Source: Solirubrum sp044628455
GTDB taxonomy: Bacteria > Bacteroidota > Bacteroidia > Cytophagales > Hymenobacteraceae
Direction of reading: 5' to 3'
DNA length: 64,000 nt
Assembly (NCBI RefSeq): GCF_044628455.1
Contig: NZ_JBIYZW010000001.1
Location: forward strand, 2,232,001 to 2,296,000
Part shown: piece by piece, positions 9,606 through 19,549 of the stretch
Layout: the number at the start of each line of letters is the position of its first letter
Position numbering within the stretch: position 1 is the stretch's first letter
Made by a program: the position numbers and the translations under genes
The notes under the pieces: model-generated
The model's input: the letters and a program-made list of their open reading frames with translations, nothing else
Database searches by the model: none
Told to the model about the DNA's origin: nothing

Positions 9606-11300
9606 TTAGCGAATGCGAAACCCGTCGCCCGCCGAAGGGCCGCGCCACTGCAGGCCGGCGGGTACGTGGTAGGAACAGGGTACGGGCGCACTCCAGCACT
9701 GCGCGCCCCGCTGCGGCACCCGCAGCACTCCGCCGGGCACCGGCACGGTGCGGGTGGCGGCCGCTGGGCCGGCATCGGGCCAGCCCAGCCGGCGGGCAAA
9801 GGCGGCGGGCTGGTGGCGCAGCTGGTAGAGCGGGTCGCGCCATTCGTTGACGGACCACAGCAGCAAGAGCAGCAACAGGCCGCGGGCCAGCCAGCGGCTG
9901 ACTGCGGCCGATGCGGCCGTCTGGGCCAAAGCCAGCCAGGGCCAGAGCGCGGCCAGCAACAGAAAACCCAGGCCGAAGCGCACGTCGGGGGCCGAAGCCA
10001 GCCAGAACGCACCGCCCAGCAGGGCCACCGCCCAGCCCAGCAGCCAGCGCCTCGCAGCCGGAAGCTCAGCGCGGCGGCGTTGCCAGCCAGCCCCGGCCGC
10101 TACCAGCGGGGAAACAGCCACGGCCCCGAGCAGCACTTGGTTGAAAGCGGTCTGCGCCCGCCACCAGGGCTGCCACCACGCTCCCCCCCAGTCGCCGACC
10201 GGGCCGGCCGCCGCGGCGCGACTGACCTGCCGGGCCATGTTCACAATGACGTTGTACTCGGCCTGCACCAGCTCGCGCGGAATTTTCCAGTCAACGCTCA
10301 GCCAGTCGAGGGCGGGCAGCGGGTACACCAGGTAGCCCGAGAGCAGCGCGTTGCGCCCCAGCCACGGCCCCAGCACCAGCCCCGCCAGCGCCCCCGCGGC
10401 CAGCAACTGCCGCGGCTGCGGGCGGCGCAGCAACAGCAGCGTGGGCAGTAGCAGCACCGGCAGCACCGAGAGCTTGACGCTGACGGCCACCAGCCCCAGC
10501 ACTAGCCCCACCAGAACATTTTCCTGCTCGGCCGCGGCGGTACCTGCGGCCTTACCCGGCCGGGCCAGCAGCCAGAAAATCAGCAGCAGCAGTACCGTTA
10601 CCACGAAATCGGGCGAGGGCGAGGAAACCCAGGTGCGGAAGTAGGTGAGCAGTAGCACCAGCAACAGCAGCGGCGCCGCGGCCACCAGCCGGGCACCCGG
10701 CGCGGCGCGGGCCACGCTGCGCACGCCCACGGCGGCCAGCAGCGCCAGCCAGTAGCTGCTCAGGCAATAGGCCGCGCCGGCCGGCGTAGGCAGGGGCAGC
10801 AGGGCTTCGGTTAGAAACCAGCTGGAGTTGAAGGCCAGTCGCCCGTGCACGTTGCCCAGCCCCGGCACCACCGGGTAGAGCTGATTCCACTGAATGGCCT
10901 GCAAATGATACAGCCCGGTGTCGGGGTTGACCAGCGGCATGCTCGTGAGCAGCAGCAGGCAGCCCAACAGCCAACCCAGGGCGGCCGCGGCCACCCAGTC
11001 GCGCAGTTGTCGGGGCCACTGCGCGTAAAGCAGCGCGGCCAGCGCACGGCGCTGCGCCCAGCCCAAGGCCAGCACCGCAGCCAGCAGGCCCAGTCGTAAA
11101 CTGTTGTTCACGGGCATTACCAGCGAAACCAACTGCAGCGCGGCCGTGAGCAGGCTTAGCCCCAGCACGCACAGCCACTCCGGCGCCGGCGCGGAACGGG
11201 CGTCCAGCAAGCCCAGCCGCCCGGCCGCCACATAGCCGGCCCGGCCCAGCACCAGGGTCGCGGCGGAGGTCAGCAGCCAAAGCAGGAAAACGGCCAGCAT
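9606..11300 (-). CDS. Multi-spanning membrane protein, LIC_10190-like (copy 1)
   Basis: This 564-residue protein has many hydrophobic segments (roughly 10-13 by eye), starting with MLAVFLLWLLTSAATLVLG. It carries NPDTGLYHLQAIQWNQLYPV and PGLGNVHGRLAFNSSWFLTE in the first third, the most conserved part of the uncharacterised LIC_10190-type membrane family as I recall it, and resembles polytopic glycosyltransferases (GT-C). The C-terminal tail (VPQRGAQCWSAPVPC) lies outside the membrane. It is a tandem paralogue of the neighbour at 11376-13058, on the same strand and 75 bases downstream of it. A role in surface polysaccharide or lipid glycosylation is only inference. Confidence 0.68.
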   Translation of the reverse strand: MLAVFLLWLLTSAATLVLGRAGYVAAGRLGLLDARSAPAPEWLCVLGLSLLTAALQLVSLVMPVNNSLRLGLLAAVLALGWAQRRALAALLYAQWPRQLRDWVAAAALGWLLGCLLLLTSMPLVNPDTGLYHLQAIQWNQLYPVVPGLGNVHGRLAFNSSWFLTEALLPLPTPAGAAYCLSSYWLALLAAVGVRSVARAAPGARLVAAAPLLLLVLLLTYFRTWVSSPSPDFVVTVLLLLIFWLLARPGKAAGTAAAEQENVLVGLVLGLVAVSVKLSVLPVLLLPTLLLLRRPQPRQLLAAGALAGLVLGPWLGRNALLSGYLVYPLPALDWLSVDWKIPRELVQAEYNVIVNMARQVSRAAAAGPVGDWGGAWWQPWWRAQTAFNQVLLGAVAVSPLVAAGAGWQRRRAELPAARRWLLGWAVALLGGAFWLASAPDVRFGLGFLLLAALWPWLALAQTAASAAVSRWLARGLLLLLLLWSVNEWRDPLYQLRHQPAAFARRLGWPDAGPAAATRTVPVPGGVLRVPQRGAQCWSAPVPCSYHVPAGLQWRGPSAGDGFRIR

Positions 11301-11375
11301 AGTCGGGGCGAAAAGAGCCGCAAGGTGAAAAAAACGGCGTTGGTCTAAGCCACCACCGAAAAACGGCAGCCCGGC

Positions 11376-13058
11376 TCAGGGCCGACGGCGGAAGCCCTGG
11401 CTCAGCCGGGGGCCGCGCCGCATCAGGCCGGTTTCGCCGCAGCGCGCGCAGGGCAGGGGCGCGGCGTAGCACTGCCAGCCCCGCTGCGGTACCCGCACCC
11501 AGCCCCCGCCAATGGGCCAGGGCACGGTTGCAGCCGCGGGCGCCGGCTCGGGCCAGAGCACGCGGGTGGCGAAGCGGGGCGGGTCGGTGCGCAGGTGGTA
11601 AAGCGGGTCGCGCATTTGCTGGCCCAGCCACAGTAGCAGCGCCGCCCCCAGCACCAGCCGCCCGCGGGGTCCCGGCAGCGGCGCCTCGGCGGCCAGCCAG
11701 GGCGAGAGGGCCGCCAGCAGCAGAAAGCCCAGGCCGAAACGAAAGTCGGGGGCGGCCAGCAGCCAGAATCCGCTGCCCAGCCAGCCCGTGAGCCAGCCCA
11801 CGGCCCAGCCGGTTTCAACCCGCGGCACGCCCCGCCGCCAGCGCCAGGCAGCAGCCAGCACCGACAGGGCCGCCACCAGCAGCAACGCCTGCTGATCGGG
11901 CCGGCTCAGCGCCCACCACTGCCCCAGCCAGCTCCAGTTCGCCGCCACCGGCCCGGCGGCCACCGCGTGCGGCAGGTTGCGCGCCAGATTCACAATAAGG
12001 TTCTGCTCGATGCGGGCCGCCTCGGCGGGTACCTTCCAGTCAACGCTCAGCCAGTCGAGGGCGGGCAGCGGGTACACCAGGTAGCCCGAGAGCAGCGCGT
12101 TGCGCGCCAGCCACGGCCCCAGTACCAGCCCCGCCAGCCCCAGCGGCATCAGCCAGGCCGCGCGCCCTGCCAACCGACGCGTGGACCAAAGCGCTTGGGC
12201 CGCCAGCAGCAGCACCGGCAGCACCGAGAGCTTAATGGTGACCAGCAACAACGCCACCAGCAGCCCCGCCAGCGCATCGGCGCGGCCCAGGCCGGCGGCG
12301 CGGCGCCAGCAGGCCGCGTAGTGCAACCCCAGCAAACTCAGCAGCGCGGCCGCCGGGCTGTCAGTGAGGGCCGAGGACAGGCGACTCTGAAAGAAGTGCA
12401 GCAGCACCAGCACCAGCACCAGCGGAGCCCAGGCCCCCGCGCCCGTAGCCCCAGGGTGGCGCAGCCCCTGACTCAGCCCCCGACCGGCCGCCACGGCCAG
12501 CAAGGCCAGCGGGTAGCTGCTGAGCCCGTAGGCCGCGCCGGCGGGGGTGGGCAGCTTCAGCAGCGCCGTGGGCAAAAACCAGCTGGAGTTGAAAGCCAGG
12601 CGTCCGTGCAGGTTGCCCAGTCCCGGCATAACTGGGTAGTGCTCGGCCCACTGCAGGGTTTGCAGGGTGTAGAGGCCCACGTCGAAGCTCAGGGGCCGCT
12701 GCGAGGCGTACACCAGCACCCAGCCCAGCAGCACGGCGGTCAGCAGAGCGGTGGTCTTACCGGCCGGCCGGCGGAGGGCTTGCCAAAGCGTCCGCAGCCA
12801 CTGCGCCACGGCCCGGCGCCGGCTAACCAGCACCAGCACGGCGGCCGCGGCCAGCACCGGCCGGGCGCTGCCCACGGAAGCGGCCAACGACCACAGCTGC
12901 AGCCCGGCCGTGAGCAAAGCCAGCCCCACGGCGCTCAGCCACTCGGCCGGCGGAGGCGGGACGGGCGCGCCGGCGCGGGGCCGCCGGTCGTAGGCCGCGG
13001 CGCCCAGCGTGGTAGTAAGGGCCGCGGCCAGCAGCCAGGTGAGCAGTACGGTGAGCAT
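11376..13058 (-). CDS. Multi-spanning membrane protein, LIC_10190-like (copy 2)
   Basis: This 560-residue polytopic protein has the same architecture as the gene after it: an N-terminal hydrophobic helix, FDVGLYTLQTLQWAEHYPV, PGLGNLHGRLAFNSSWFLPT, a long run of membrane helices, then a cysteine-containing tail (VPQRGWQCYAAPLPC). The two proteins share the block LLSGYLVYPLPALDWLSVDW exactly, and the DNA there is almost identical although the flanks have diverged. It is first in the minus-strand pair and divergent from the lipoprotein gene at 13164. A one-mismatch -7 box lies at 13067-13074. The function is unknown. Confidence 0.68.
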   Translation of the reverse strand: MLTVLLTWLLAAALTTTLGAAAYDRRPRAGAPVPPPPAEWLSAVGLALLTAGLQLWSLAASVGSARPVLAAAAVLVLVSRRRAVAQWLRTLWQALRRPAGKTTALLTAVLLGWVLVYASQRPLSFDVGLYTLQTLQWAEHYPVMPGLGNLHGRLAFNSSWFLPTALLKLPTPAGAAYGLSSYPLALLAVAAGRGLSQGLRHPGATGAGAWAPLVLVLVLLHFFQSRLSSALTDSPAAALLSLLGLHYAACWRRAAGLGRADALAGLLVALLLVTIKLSVLPVLLLAAQALWSTRRLAGRAAWLMPLGLAGLVLGPWLARNALLSGYLVYPLPALDWLSVDWKVPAEAARIEQNLIVNLARNLPHAVAAGPVAANWSWLGQWWALSRPDQQALLLVAALSVLAAAWRWRRGVPRVETGWAVGWLTGWLGSGFWLLAAPDFRFGLGFLLLAALSPWLAAEAPLPGPRGRLVLGAALLLWLGQQMRDPLYHLRTDPPRFATRVLWPEPAPAAATVPWPIGGGWVRVPQRGWQCYAAPLPCARCGETGLMRRGPRLSQGFRRRP

Positions 13059-13163
13059 GTGGGGCGCAAAGGTTGATAAATCCGGGCGGTGGGCCGGGGT
13101 TTCGGCCCGATTTTCGTGCGGCGCGGCCGCGGCATATTCGCCTTCGCCCCCTTACTTCGCCTT

Positions 13164-14090
13164 ATGATTCGTCCTTACTTCCTGCTGCGCCGGCTGCCGG
13201 CCCTGGCGTTGCTGCTGCTGGCCGCCTGCACGGCCCCCCGCTCCGTTATTCATTCGGGCAAAGTCACGCCCCGGGGCGAGTTCCGGGCCGGGGGCAACAT
13301 GGGCTTCAACATCGGCACCGCGGCCATCGGCAAAGCCACCGGGGCGGTGAAGTCGCTGGTGGAGGAAGCCGCCGCCAAGGATACCATCAACTACCGCCCC
13401 GCCCTCGACAAAATCCAGGAAGCCGCCCTGGCCTACGCCCTCGACCCGAGCGTGGCCACCTCCGACCTGTACTTGCGCTACGGCGTCATCGACCGCCTCG
13501 ACGTGGGCTACAAGTACTCGTTCGGGGCCCACAGCGTCGACGCCATGTACCAGTTTATGGGGCCGCTGGGCACGGTGGAGAAACCCCAGGGCGCGGCCGG
13601 GGCCAACTACGGCAGCGTGGGCGTGCAGTTCTCGACCCAGCGCGCCAAGCTGCCCAGCATTCCGTTCCTGGCCGACGCCGAAGATTTGCTGGGCTTCACC
13701 ATGCGCCGCATCGACGTGCTGGTGCCGCTGGTGTTCAGCCACTCGTTCGGGGCCGAGGAAGAAATCGGCAACGTGTCGTACGGGCTGGCCTACAGCCGCT
13801 CGTTTCTCAAGTACGGCATCGAGCCCGGCAAAATCTACACCGGGCCGGGCAGCGGCCAAACCACCCAGAAGCTGCCCAAGGTCATCGGCCGGGAAAGCTA
13901 CGGGGCACTGGGCGGCTTCGTCAACTTCAAGCTGGGCTACCGCTACGCCTACTTCCTGCCCGCCCTGGCCATTTACTACCAGAACTACGGCACCTACCCC
14001 CTGCTCAACAACAAGGAAGCCAAGCTCAAGGGCGTCACCATCATTCCCTCGCTGGGTTTGCAGTTCCGCCTGCCCAACAAGCGGCGCTAG
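13164..14090 (+). CDS. Putative lipoprotein with beta-barrel-like character
   Basis: The 308-residue product from the ATG at 13164 begins with a lipoprotein signal (LALLLLAACTAPRS). The remainder has repeated short amphipathic strands ending in aromatic residues (VGYKYSFG, KLGYRYAYFLPALAIYYQNY) and ends IPSLGLQFRLPNKRR, suggesting a beta-rich envelope protein. No family was recognised. Earlier in-frame starts would add a charged leader without signal character. A long-loop hairpin terminator follows. It is a single-gene unit between divergent and convergent neighbours. Confidence 0.7.
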   Translation: MIRPYFLLRRLPALALLLLAACTAPRSVIHSGKVTPRGEFRAGGNMGFNIGTAAIGKATGAVKSLVEEAAAKDTINYRPALDKIQEAALAYALDPSVATSDLYLRYGVIDRLDVGYKYSFGAHSVDAMYQFMGPLGTVEKPQGAAGANYGSVGVQFSTQRAKLPSIPFLADAEDLLGFTMRRIDVLVPLVFSHSFGAEEEIGNVSYGLAYSRSFLKYGIEPGKIYTGPGSGQTTQKLPKVIGRESYGALGGFVNFKLGYRYAYFLPALAIYYQNYGTYPLLNNKEAKLKGVTIIPSLGLQFRLPNKRR

Positions 14091-14108
14091 TTTCCGCTGG
14101 AAAAAACG

Positions 14109-14151
14109 AAGCGTTGCGGCCCCCACCAACGGGAGCTGCAACGCTTTTTTC
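14109..14151. terminator. Terminator between convergent lipoprotein genes
   Basis: The stem AAGCGTTGC (14109-14117) pairs with GCAACGCTT (14138-14146) around a 20-base loop. It is followed by T residues on the plus strand and preceded by an A tract that serves the minus strand. Confidence 0.7.
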
Positions 14152-14170
14152 GTGCCCGCCCAAGCGGTGT

Positions 14171-14761
14171 TCAGCGCATCTGGGCTTCCTGGGCCTGGTA
14201 ATCCTGCGAGAGCACGCGGTAGCGGTCGAAGATGGAGCGCACGGCGCGGCGCATGACCACCACGGCCTGGGAGCCCATGGGCGCCGACACGTTGGAAGCG
14301 TAGCCCTGCCACACGGCCCGCCCGTTTTTACGCTCAATCAGGGTGATGAGCAGGGTGCCGTCGCTGAGCAGGTAGCGCACCCGCCGGTAACCCTGGCGCT
14401 GCTCCTCGGGGGTTTCCTCCGTTTCCACGGTTTCCTTCTTGATCCACTGGGTCAGGTCGGGCTGGTCGTAGCCGGTAAAGCGCATGGCCCCGTCGAATAC
14501 GCGGTACGACACCAGCAAATCGGGGCGGCGGTTGGCCAGCCGGTAGCCCTGCGAGCGAAGGTGGGTCTGAATGGCCTCGCGCACGGTCATAGCCAGCTGG
14601 CTGGTGTCGGGCGTGGCGTTCGACTCGAGGAAGTTGTAGGTGCGGTAGTTGCGAAAATCCCCCGCGTAGCTGTAGTCCGACTCGATGCGGCTTTCGCGGG
14701 CGGTGAAGCAGCCGCTGAGCACGAAGCCCAGCAGTACGGTGGCAGTAGCGGTGGCTTTCAT
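14171..14761 (-). CDS. DUF4136-type lipoprotein
   Basis: This 196-residue protein begins with a lipoprotein signal (MKATATATVLLGFVLSGCFT). The body fits the DUF4136 pattern: a DYSYAGDFRNYRTYNFL opening, an AIQTHLRSQGYRLANRRPDL middle with LLVSYRVF, and a final SNVSAPMGSQAVVVMRRAVR segment with RSIFDRYRV. Such proteins are periplasmic-facing membrane lipoproteins of unknown function. A polar insertion in the middle (KKETVETEETPEEQRQG) lies between two strands. It is transcribed alone toward the shared terminator. Confidence 0.82.
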   Translation of the reverse strand: MKATATATVLLGFVLSGCFTARESRIESDYSYAGDFRNYRTYNFLESNATPDTSQLAMTVREAIQTHLRSQGYRLANRRPDLLVSYRVFDGAMRFTGYDQPDLTQWIKKETVETEETPEEQRQGYRRVRYLLSDGTLLITLIERKNGRAVWQGYASNVSAPMGSQAVVVMRRAVRSIFDRYRVLSQDYQAQEAQMR

Positions 14762-14922
14762 AAGCGGAGGGTTGTGGGAGTTTTCGCAGGACTAGGAAGG
14801 TACGAAAAAGTCGCAACCGGGGTGCGCTAGTCTTTTGATTATCATCGCCCTACTGCCGGGTGGCTGGCCGACTTGGCGGTTTTCGGTATCTTGCCTGTCC
14901 GGCCTGGCCGTTTTTCGCCCCT

Positions 14923-16401
<1,479 letters not shown>

Positions 16402-16406
16402 TCCTA

Positions 16407-16566
16407 TTGGTTTTTGGTGATTGGTTGATGGTTTTTCGCCGCTAATAGCCTTGTAGCTGGGCGGCTTCTGGTTACCCTGAACTGAGCATACCAGCTGCGC
16501 CACACCCAGCGCCGGCAGCACGGTTTCGGCCGCGGTCGAAAAACCAAAAACCAACAACGAAAAACG
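16407..16566. repeat. Intergenic element with low-complexity inverted arms (GGTTTTTGG type)
   Basis: The left arm 16407-16438 (TTGGTTTTTGG, GATTGGTTGATGG) and right arm 16537-16566 (GAAAAACCAAAAACCAACAACG) are roughly complementary and flank about 100 bases. It fills the space between the two xanthine dehydrogenase subunit genes. The element at 41334-41475 is analogous. Confidence 0.6.
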
Positions 16567-16577
16567 CCCTTCTGCCC

Positions 16578-18884
16578 ATGCACAACCTCGACGCTGCCGG
16601 CCACGTGCGCGGCGAATCGCAATACCTCGACGACATTCCGGTGCAGCGCGGCACTTTGCACGCGGTCGTGTTCGGCTCGCCCCTGGCCCACGGCCGGCTG
16701 CGTGGCCTGAACCTGGAAGCGGCCCGCCGCGCGCCGGGCGTGGTGCGCATTCTCACCGCCCAGGACATTCCCGGCGAAAACCAGATCGGCGGCATCGTGC
16801 CCGATGAGGAGCTGCTGGCCGGCTCGCACGTGCACTTTCAGGGCATGCCGGTAGCGCTGGTGCTGGCCGAAACCGAGCCCCAGGCCCGCGCCGCGGTCCG
16901 GCTCATCGAGGCCGACATCGAGCCGCTGCCCGTCATCACCGACCCGCGCGTGGCCCAGGCCCAGGGCGAGCTGATTGTGCCGCCGCGCACCTTCCGCCTC
17001 GGCGACCCGGCCACGGCCTGGGCCGACTGCGCCCACGTCATCGAAGGCACGGCCGAAAGCGGCGGGCAGGAGCACCTGTACATCGAAACCCAGGGCGCCT
17101 ACGCCTACCCCACCGACGGCGGCGGCGTACGCCTGCACTCCTCTACCCAGGGTCCTACGGCCGTGCAGCGCCACACGGCGCGGGTATTGGGCCTGGGCAT
17201 GCACAAGGTGGAAGTAGACGTGACGCGCCTGGGCGGCGGCTTCGGCGGCAAGGAAGACCAGGCTACCACCTGGGGCGCCCTGGCCGCGCTGGCCGCCTTC
17301 GTGCTGAAAAAGCCGGTGAAGCTGGTGCTGTCGCGCCACGACGACCTGCGCATGACCGGCAAGCGCCACCCCTACTCCTCCGACTTCAAGCTGGGCCTCT
17401 CGGCCGATTTGCGGCTGCTGGCCTACGAGGTGACGTTTTACCAGAACGCCGGCGCGGCGGCCGACCTTTCGCCCGCCGTGCTCGAGCGTACCCTGTTTCA
17501 CGCCTGCAATACCTACTTCATTCCCAACGTGCGGGCCACGGCCTACAGCTGCCGCACCCACCTGCCGCCCAACACGGCCTTCCGCGGCTTCGGCGGGCCC
17601 CAGGGCATGTTCGTAATTGAGTCGGCCATTGCCCAGGCGGCCGAGCAGTTGGGCGTGCCGGCCTGGGAAATTCAGCGCCGCAACCTGCTGCAGGACGGGC
17701 AGGTGTTTCCCTACGGCCAGCGCGTGGAAGACTGCAACGCGGAGCTGAGCTGGCGGGCGGCCGACGAGAAATTCGGGCTGGAGCGGTGGCAGGCTGAGGT
17801 CGACGCCTTCAATGAGGAGCACCCCGACCGCAAGCGCGGGCTGGCGGTGATGCCCATCTGCTTCGGCATCTCGTTCACCAAAACGGCCATGAACCAGGCC
17901 CGGGCGCTGGTGCACATCTATACCGACGGCTCGGTGGGCGTGAGCACCGGCGCGGTGGAAATGGGCCAGGGCGTCAACACCAAGATGATTCAGGTGGCGG
18001 CGCGCACCCTGGGCATCAGCCCCGGCCGGGTGCGCCTGGAAACCACCAACACCACCCGCGTGGCCAACACCTCGCCCTCGGCCGCCTCGGCCACGGCCGA
18101 CCTCAACGGCAAGGCCGTGGAAATGGCCTGCCGGGAGCTGCGCACCCGCCTGCTGCGCCACGCCGCCGAGGACCTGAAGATGAACTACGAGGGCCTGGAA
18201 ATTCGCGACGAGCAGGTGCTGGCCGCCGGCAAGCCCGCCGAAACCGACTGGGAAAAGCTGGTGTCGACGGCCTACTGGAAACGGGTGAGTTTGAGCGAGC
18301 AGGCCCACTACGCCACGCCCGATTTGTGGTTCGACGCGGGCCAGGAAAAGGGCCACCCCTTCGCCTACCACGTCTACGGCACGGCCCTGGTGCAGGCCAC
18401 CGTCGACGCCGTGCGCGGCACCTACGACATCGACGCGGTGCGCGTGGTGCACGACTTCGGCCAGAGCTTCACGCCCGGCATCGACCGCGGGCAGATTGAG
18501 GGCGGGCTGGTGCAGGGCCTGGGCTGGATGACCATGGAGGAGCTGATTTACAACCCCGATGGCCGCCTGCTCAGCAATGCCCTGAGCACCTACAAGGTGC
18601 CCGATCTGTACAGCGTGCCGCCGGTGCTCGACGTGGAGTTTCTGGAAACGCCGGGCCACCCCAACGCTATTCTGCGGGCCAAGGCCGTGGGCGAGCCGCC
18701 GCTGATGTACGGGCTGGGCGGCTACTTCGCCATCCGCAACGCCGTGCGCGCCTTTCGCCCCGGCCTGCGCCCCGCCTTCTCGGCTCCCATCACGCCCGAG
18801 AAAGTACTGCTGAACCTCTACGCCGCGCGGCCCCAGCCCGCCAGCCCCGCCGCGGCTTTTTCTGCCACTTCAACCTCCGCCTAG
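16578..18884 (+). CDS. xdhB: Xanthine dehydrogenase large subunit (molybdopterin)
   Basis: This 768-residue protein is a complete molybdenum-hydroxylase large subunit. The N-terminal a/b hammerhead domain starts GHVRGESQYLDDIPV. Cofactor-binding segments are GGQEHLYIETQ, the glycine-rich LGGGFGGKEDQ and FRGFGGPQGMFVIES. The C-terminal half has EMGQGVNTKMIQVAARTLG and the active-site glutamate segment VGEPPLMYGLGGYFAIRNAV. With the small subunit it forms the catalytic heterodimer for purine oxidation in the cytoplasm. Order and strand match the operon xdhA-xdhB-membrane protein-xdhC. A low-complexity inverted-arm element separates it from xdhA, which could alter the expression ratio. Confidence 0.95.
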   Translation: MHNLDAAGHVRGESQYLDDIPVQRGTLHAVVFGSPLAHGRLRGLNLEAARRAPGVVRILTAQDIPGENQIGGIVPDEELLAGSHVHFQGMPVALVLAETEPQARAAVRLIEADIEPLPVITDPRVAQAQGELIVPPRTFRLGDPATAWADCAHVIEGTAESGGQEHLYIETQGAYAYPTDGGGVRLHSSTQGPTAVQRHTARVLGLGMHKVEVDVTRLGGGFGGKEDQATTWGALAALAAFVLKKPVKLVLSRHDDLRMTGKRHPYSSDFKLGLSADLRLLAYEVTFYQNAGAAADLSPAVLERTLFHACNTYFIPNVRATAYSCRTHLPPNTAFRGFGGPQGMFVIESAIAQAAEQLGVPAWEIQRRNLLQDGQVFPYGQRVEDCNAELSWRAADEKFGLERWQAEVDAFNEEHPDRKRGLAVMPICFGISFTKTAMNQARALVHIYTDGSVGVSTGAVEMGQGVNTKMIQVAARTLGISPGRVRLETTNTTRVANTSPSAASATADLNGKAVEMACRELRTRLLRHAAEDLKMNYEGLEIRDEQVLAAGKPAETDWEKLVSTAYWKRVSLSEQAHYATPDLWFDAGQEKGHPFAYHVYGTALVQATVDAVRGTYDIDAVRVVHDFGQSFTPGIDRGQIEGGLVQGLGWMTMEELIYNPDGRLLSNALSTYKVPDLYSVPPVLDVEFLETPGHPNAILRAKAVGEPPLMYGLGGYFAIRNAVRAFRPGLRPAFSAPITPEKVLLNLYAARPQPASPAAAFSATSTSA

Positions 18885-18918
18885 CCCCGGTCCCCAAGCC
18901 GGGGCAGCCCGCTGCTCC

Positions 18919-19437
18919 TTGCCCACTCCGCTGCCCGCCGCTCCCCCGCCGACTGCCGCCGACCGGTGGCGCAATTTCTGGCGCGGCCTCATCGTGTATC
19001 CCGCGGGCGACACGGTGGCCACCCTGCTGCTGCACCAGTTTCAGGCGACGCGGCTGCTGGGGGTAGCCGCGCTGGGCAGCCTGCTTTACGCCCGCGAGAT
19101 TCCCGCCTACTTCCGCTGGATCGACCGGCGGGTGCCGGCGCGGCCGGGCCTGGGCGGCAAGCTGCTGCGGGCCACGCTGGGTTTGCTGTACTTCAACCCG
19201 CTCTGGATTGCCCGCCACCTGCTGCTGATTCACCTCTTCAGCGGCCGCCTGGAGCTCATCAACTGGCAGCTGCTGAGCATTGCCACCCGCTCGTTTGCGC
19301 TGAACGTGCCCGTGTCGCTGGCGGCCAACTACCTGATTCAAAACCACGTGCCGCCGCCGCGTCGCTTTTTGGCCAGCGCCATCTTCTCGGGGCTCATGGC
19401 CGTGTACTACGCCCTGAGCGCGAGCTGGCTGGCCTGA
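18919..19437 (+). CDS. Small membrane protein inside the xanthine dehydrogenase cluster
   Basis: The product is 172 residues if the TTG at 18919 is the start; there is no in-frame ATG before the first hydrophobic segment. It has about four hydrophobic stretches (TVATLLLHQFQATRLLGVAA, LLYFNPLWIARHLLLIHL, SLAANYLI, SAIFSGLMAVYYALSASWLA) and a basic loop WIDRRVPARPG. No family was recognised. It begins 34 bases after the xdhB stop and is followed 112 bases later by xdhC, so it is probably cotranscribed. The position suggests a link to purine use, but that is inference only. Confidence 0.68.
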   Translation: MPTPLPAAPPPTAADRWRNFWRGLIVYPAGDTVATLLLHQFQATRLLGVAALGSLLYAREIPAYFRWIDRRVPARPGLGGKLLRATLGLLYFNPLWIARHLLLIHLFSGRLELINWQLLSIATRSFALNVPVSLAANYLIQNHVPPPRRFLASAIFSGLMAVYYALSASWLA

Positions 19438-19549
19438 GTCCGGTGCCGGCCGGGCACCCGCGGCCGCCGGCGGCTGAAAACCTGGTTTGCTAGCTTATCC
19501 CCCACCAAATCGGTATTCTTACCGGCTGAATCGCCACCCCACCCACCCC

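Noticed and set aside
13073..14830. Alternative plus-strand frame covering the lipoprotein and DUF4136 genes
   Set aside because: It is out of frame with the clear lipoprotein at 13164 and antisense to the DUF4136 gene, with low-complexity composition.
14830..14922. Possible riboswitch (molybdenum cofactor or purine) in front of xdhA
   Set aside because: The leader is only about 90 bases and I could not draw a conserved aptamer fold.
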